34,130 nucleotides of DNA from an uncultured Clostridia bacterium (GTDB lineage: Bacteria > Bacillota > Clostridia > Christensenellales > Borkfalkiaceae): assembly GCA_944354535.1 (NCBI GenBank), contig CALVPY010000024.1, forward strand, positions 1-34,130, read 5' to 3'. Under the pieces are notes generated by a model. The model ran no database searches, was not told where the DNA came from, and saw only the letters and a list, made by a program, of their open reading frames with translations. A program made the position numbers and the translations under genes. Below, piece by piece: positions 31,575 to 34,130 of this stretch; position 1 is the stretch's first letter; each line of letters opens with the position of its first letter.

Positions 31575-33923
31575 ATGAAAAAAGCCATTCTGGCAGTCAA
31601 CATCGTACTTTGTGCGCTTCTCGTCCTCTTTTTCGCCCTCTCCGTGGCGGATACCGAGGAAGTGACGCGCAAGACGGAGATGGACACTTCCGCCATCTCC
31701 CGGCATATCGAAAAACTTTCCGAAAACGGCCCCCGTTCGCTCTTCCACCCCGAAGCCAACGAGGCAGCGCGCGACTACATCATCTCTTCCCTCGAAGCAA
31801 GCGGCTTCGTCGATGCGGACACCACCAAAGCTCCCGCCTATCAGGTGCAGGAGTATGTGGCGCACGACGAGGAATATCAGAACTTCTATCTCTCCAACGT
31901 CATCGCGCACATCCCCGCCAACGGCGAACACCCCACGGGGAAGGCCATCCTCTTCATGGCGCACTACGACTCCGTGCCGATGGGACAGGGCGCATCCGAC
32001 GACGGCGTCTCCGTCGCCACCATGCTCGAAGCCATCGACTACTTTACGGAGCGCATGGCGGAAGGCTACACCCTCAACAACGACCTCGTCTTTGCCTTCG
32101 TCAACGGCGAAGAATTCGGGATGTACGGTTCCAGGGCGTTCATGGGGCTGGACGGCGAGCCTGCCTTTGCGGGGTTCGACAACATCACCGAGCGCATCCG
32201 CTTCGGCGTCAATCTCGAATCGCGCGGCACGAGCGGCACCGTCATCATGTTCGAGACGGCGGCGAACAACTATCACACGATCGAGCTCTTCTCCAAACTC
32301 AACAAGAGCGTCTTCTCCTGCTCCATCGCGACGCTCGTCTACGACATGATGCCCAACTACACCGATTTCACGTCCATCAAGGACGTCTATCAGGGCGTCA
32401 ACATGGCGAACATCACGGGCGGCGAGAACTACCACACGCAGAACGACAGCCCCGAGAACGTCGGCATGAGCTATCTTTCGCAGCAGGCGGAGATCGTTCA
32501 TGATCTTATCGACGGCATGGGCAATTTCGACCTCGATACGCTCTACGAGGCGGAAGAGTCGGCGATCTTCTTTACCTATCTCAACGTGACGACGGTCATC
32601 TATAACCACGCGGCGAACGTCGCGCTTGCCGTCATCGTCCTTCTTATGCTCGTTCTCAACATCCTGCTCCGCGCCCTTTACCGCAAGGAAACGCGCGGCT
32701 GGGCGGCAACGGGCAAAGCGGTGGGGGCACTCGTTCTCGCCCTCGTCCTCGCGGCGGCAGCGGCGTATGTCTCTTACTTCGTCTTCCAGCTCATCGCCTC
32801 CATGTTCGGCGTCATCGACATCCACATGATCGGCACGATCACCTACACCAATATCCCGATCGTCATCGGCGTCGGCATTCTGACGCTTTCCATGATCGTC
32901 TTTGCGGTCTCCTATGCCGTCCGCCATTGGAAGGTGGGGCTGCGCGATCTCGTGCGTGCCTTTGCCTATGCGCACGGGGTGCTCGGCGCCGCCGTCGCGT
33001 TCGCGCTCCCCAATGCGGGATACTTATTCCTGTTCAGCGGCATCTTTTTGCTTGCCAATGAGCTCGCCGTCACCCTCGTCAAGAAGTTTGATTTTTCCGC
33101 CTTCCACGGCGAACTCCTCGTTACGGCGCTCTACTTCCCGCTCATCGTACCCGTCATCTTCCTTGCGACGAGCGCGCTCGGCCTTACGATGGCATACGTC
33201 TACGGCCTCGTGTTCGCGCTCGCGGTCTTTGCGGTCGGCGTCGCGCTGACGCCCTTCATGCGCTACTTCACCGTATCGTCGCTTATCCGCGCCATCCGCG
33301 GCAGAACGGCTGCCGTCGCGGCGGCAGAGGGCGGCGCGCATCTGCTTGCCGTCGCGCTCCTCATCTTCCTCGTCGTCAGCCTCATCCCCGCCAATGCGAG
33401 CGTCAATCTGCAGGGCAAGCAGAACATCGCCAAGCTCCCTTACGACGACGCCCTCATCTATGTGCAGGCGGCGGACGGCAGCGGCGAGTACCGCATCTAC
33501 GACCTCAACTCCATGCGCGCCCTCAGGGATCACGCGCCCGAAAAGATGGAGTATGTGACCGACCACTACACGGCGGAGGCGGAGAAGGACATCGCGCTTG
33601 AAGTGCTCTCTGAAGCGGAAGGCGGCGTTATCACTGTGAAAAAGTGTACAGAAGATGCGCTCGTCTACCTCACCTTCACGGCAGAGGAGGGTACGATCGT
33701 CACGCTCGACGACGGCGCGACTTCTTCCGAACATACGGTAGGGGAGAGCGGCGAGCTGCTCCTCACCCTGCATTCGGACTGCACCGTAACGGCGTCCGCG
33801 GCGGCGGAGGTCGAATATCTTGAAGTCATGCGCGACTACGCGCCCCTCATCCCCGAGGGGTACGAAGGCTCTTCCGAAAAGCTCCACTTCAACCTCTGGC
33901 TGACACAGAGCTTTACCTTATAA
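31575..33923 (+). CDS. Membrane-anchored M28-family metallopeptidase
   Basis: A 782-residue protein. TM1 (about 4-23) is followed by an M28 aminopeptidase domain facing outside: zinc site His130 in MAHYDSV, bridging Asp142 in SDDG, catalytic Glu179 with ligand Glu180 in NGEEFG, Glu215 in NLESRG and His287 in NYHTQNDSPEN. From about 370 to 680 there are some eight hydrophobic segments, then an outside C-terminal domain of about 150 residues. The layout resembles the ERMP1/Pff1 group of membrane M28 peptidases. The ATG has GGAGG upstream; the longer frame from 31413 begins inside the tRNA gene and is artificial. Substrate unknown. Confidence 0.9.
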   Translation: MKKAILAVNIVLCALLVLFFALSVADTEEVTRKTEMDTSAISRHIEKLSENGPRSLFHPEANEAARDYIISSLEASGFVDADTTKAPAYQVQEYVAHDEEYQNFYLSNVIAHIPANGEHPTGKAILFMAHYDSVPMGQGASDDGVSVATMLEAIDYFTERMAEGYTLNNDLVFAFVNGEEFGMYGSRAFMGLDGEPAFAGFDNITERIRFGVNLESRGTSGTVIMFETAANNYHTIELFSKLNKSVFSCSIATLVYDMMPNYTDFTSIKDVYQGVNMANITGGENYHTQNDSPENVGMSYLSQQAEIVHDLIDGMGNFDLDTLYEAEESAIFFTYLNVTTVIYNHAANVALAVIVLLMLVLNILLRALYRKETRGWAATGKAVGALVLALVLAAAAAYVSYFVFQLIASMFGVIDIHMIGTITYTNIPIVIGVGILTLSMIVFAVSYAVRHWKVGLRDLVRAFAYAHGVLGAAVAFALPNAGYLFLFSGIFLLANELAVTLVKKFDFSAFHGELLVTALYFPLIVPVIFLATSALGLTMAYVYGLVFALAVFAVGVALTPFMRYFTVSSLIRAIRGRTAAVAAAEGGAHLLAVALLIFLVVSLIPANASVNLQGKQNIAKLPYDDALIYVQAADGSGEYRIYDLNSMRALRDHAPEKMEYVTDHYTAEAEKDIALEVLSEAEGGVITVKKCTEDALVYLTFTAEEGTIVTLDDGATSSEHTVGESGELLLTLHSDCTVTASAAAEVEYLEVMRDYAPLIPEGYEGSSEKLHFNLWLTQSFTL

Positions 33924-33949
33924 TAGTTGTCTCTTGCTGGGGTCACCTT

Positions 33950-34044
33950 ATTTTAGCCTCCCCTGTGTAAGGGGAGGTGGCTTGCCGAAGGCAAGACGGA
34001 GGGGTTGTCGATCCCTCAGGAGCGGAAGGAGTCACTTCACAAAT
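33950..34044. repeat. E1 palindromic repeat, copy D
   Basis: The cleanest copy. First hairpin CCTCCCC/GGGGAGG around TGTGTAA, then TGG, the second hairpin CTTGCC/GGCAAG, ACGGAGGGGTTGT, GATCCC and CGGAAGGAGT followed by a TCAC end. It lies 26 bases after the M28 peptidase stop. Confidence 0.8.
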
Positions 34045-34048
34045 GAAA

Positions 34049-34083
34049 AGCGCGCCGCCGCGGCACTGCCGCGGCGGCGCTTT
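34049..34083 (-). terminator. Terminator for a minus-strand gene at the window edge
   Basis: A 14-bp GC stem (34052-34065 with 34067-34080, so the loop opens at least one pair more) ends on the minus strand with CGCTTTTC. It lies 17 bases beyond the TAA of the partial gene. Confidence 0.65.
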
Positions 34084-34099
34084 CCAAATTTTACAAGCT

Positions 34100-34129
34100 T
34101 TATCCGACGATCAGATTGACCAGCCTCCC
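34100..34129 (-). CDS. Last nine codons of an unidentified minus-strand gene
   Basis: The frame GRLVNLIVG ends with TAA at 34102-34100, directly before a strong minus-strand terminator. The peptide is too short to identify. The other two frames are less plausible because one stops sooner and one runs through the terminator. Confidence 0.35.
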   Translation of the reverse strand, partial: GRLVNLIVG

Positions 34130-34130
34130 G

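Overview
The window looks like a chromosomal segment of a Gram-positive, probably anaerobic member of the Bacillota (Clostridia). Supporting signs are near-consensus sigma-A promoters with 17-bp spacers, strong GGAGG-type ribosome binding sites, a two-gene SufC/SufB-type iron-sulfur system, a two-subunit Fe-S fumarase, a YjzC-like small protein and a SHDFKTPL-type sensor kinase. Base composition is GC-rich (about 60%, judged by eye). A Christensenellales-like lineage is only a guess. There is no phage, transposase or CRISPR array; almost everything is housekeeping, DNA repair, envelope or regulatory.

Layout. 1-920: the end of an unknown gene and a small membrane protein gene bracketed by two identical 34-bp terminator palindromes. 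930-2730: ridA and ilvA on the minus strand, an enzyme and the deaminase that clears its reactive product, divergent from lepA. 2845-9490 (plus): lepA, a 378-bp repeat-filled gap, then a coupled run of GNAT acetyltransferase, single-domain alkylguanine-DNA alkyltransferase, hemW and a UvrA-like ATPase. 9564-11816 (minus): fumarase alpha, fumarase beta interrupted by an in-frame amber codon, and a permuted papain-fold hydrolase. 11928-13281 (plus): CPBP protease and rlmH. 13282-13830: a dense cluster of structured repeats. 13831-23513 (plus): M14 peptidase, tadA, prs, pth, mfd, a SurA/PrsA-like lipoprotein, uppP and a 50-residue protein absent from long-ORF calls. 23784-27042 (minus): aldo-keto reductase and a radical-SAM/DNA-metabolism gene pair. 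27251-33923 (plus): a two-component system, the sufC/sufB pair, tRNA-Val(CAC) and a membrane M28 peptidase. 33950-34130: another repeat copy and probably the end of a minus-strand gene.

The least ordinary content is a set of dispersed, palindromic intergenic repeats, named here E1, E2, E3 and R4. E1 has a conserved first hairpin and a second hairpin whose sequence changes from copy to copy while staying paired. E2 (about 115 bp, three hairpins) occurs twice in opposite orientation with six compensatory base-pair changes in one stem, and one copy is nested inside an E1. E3 is a hairpin with a conserved core and a changing outer stem. The order E2(reverse)-E3-E1 recurs after lepA and before the M14 peptidase gene. 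This pattern suggests mobile or structure-selected elements that are not conventional protein-coding genes.

Other points of interest are the amber codon in fumarase beta; two genes (radical SAM and CPBP protease) whose promoters put the transcription start on the ATG, so their mRNAs are probably leaderless; a Gly/Ala-rich C-terminal extension on the radical SAM protein; and a UvrA paralogue that lacks the UvrB-binding region. All functional calls rest on motif recognition by eye, with no database search.
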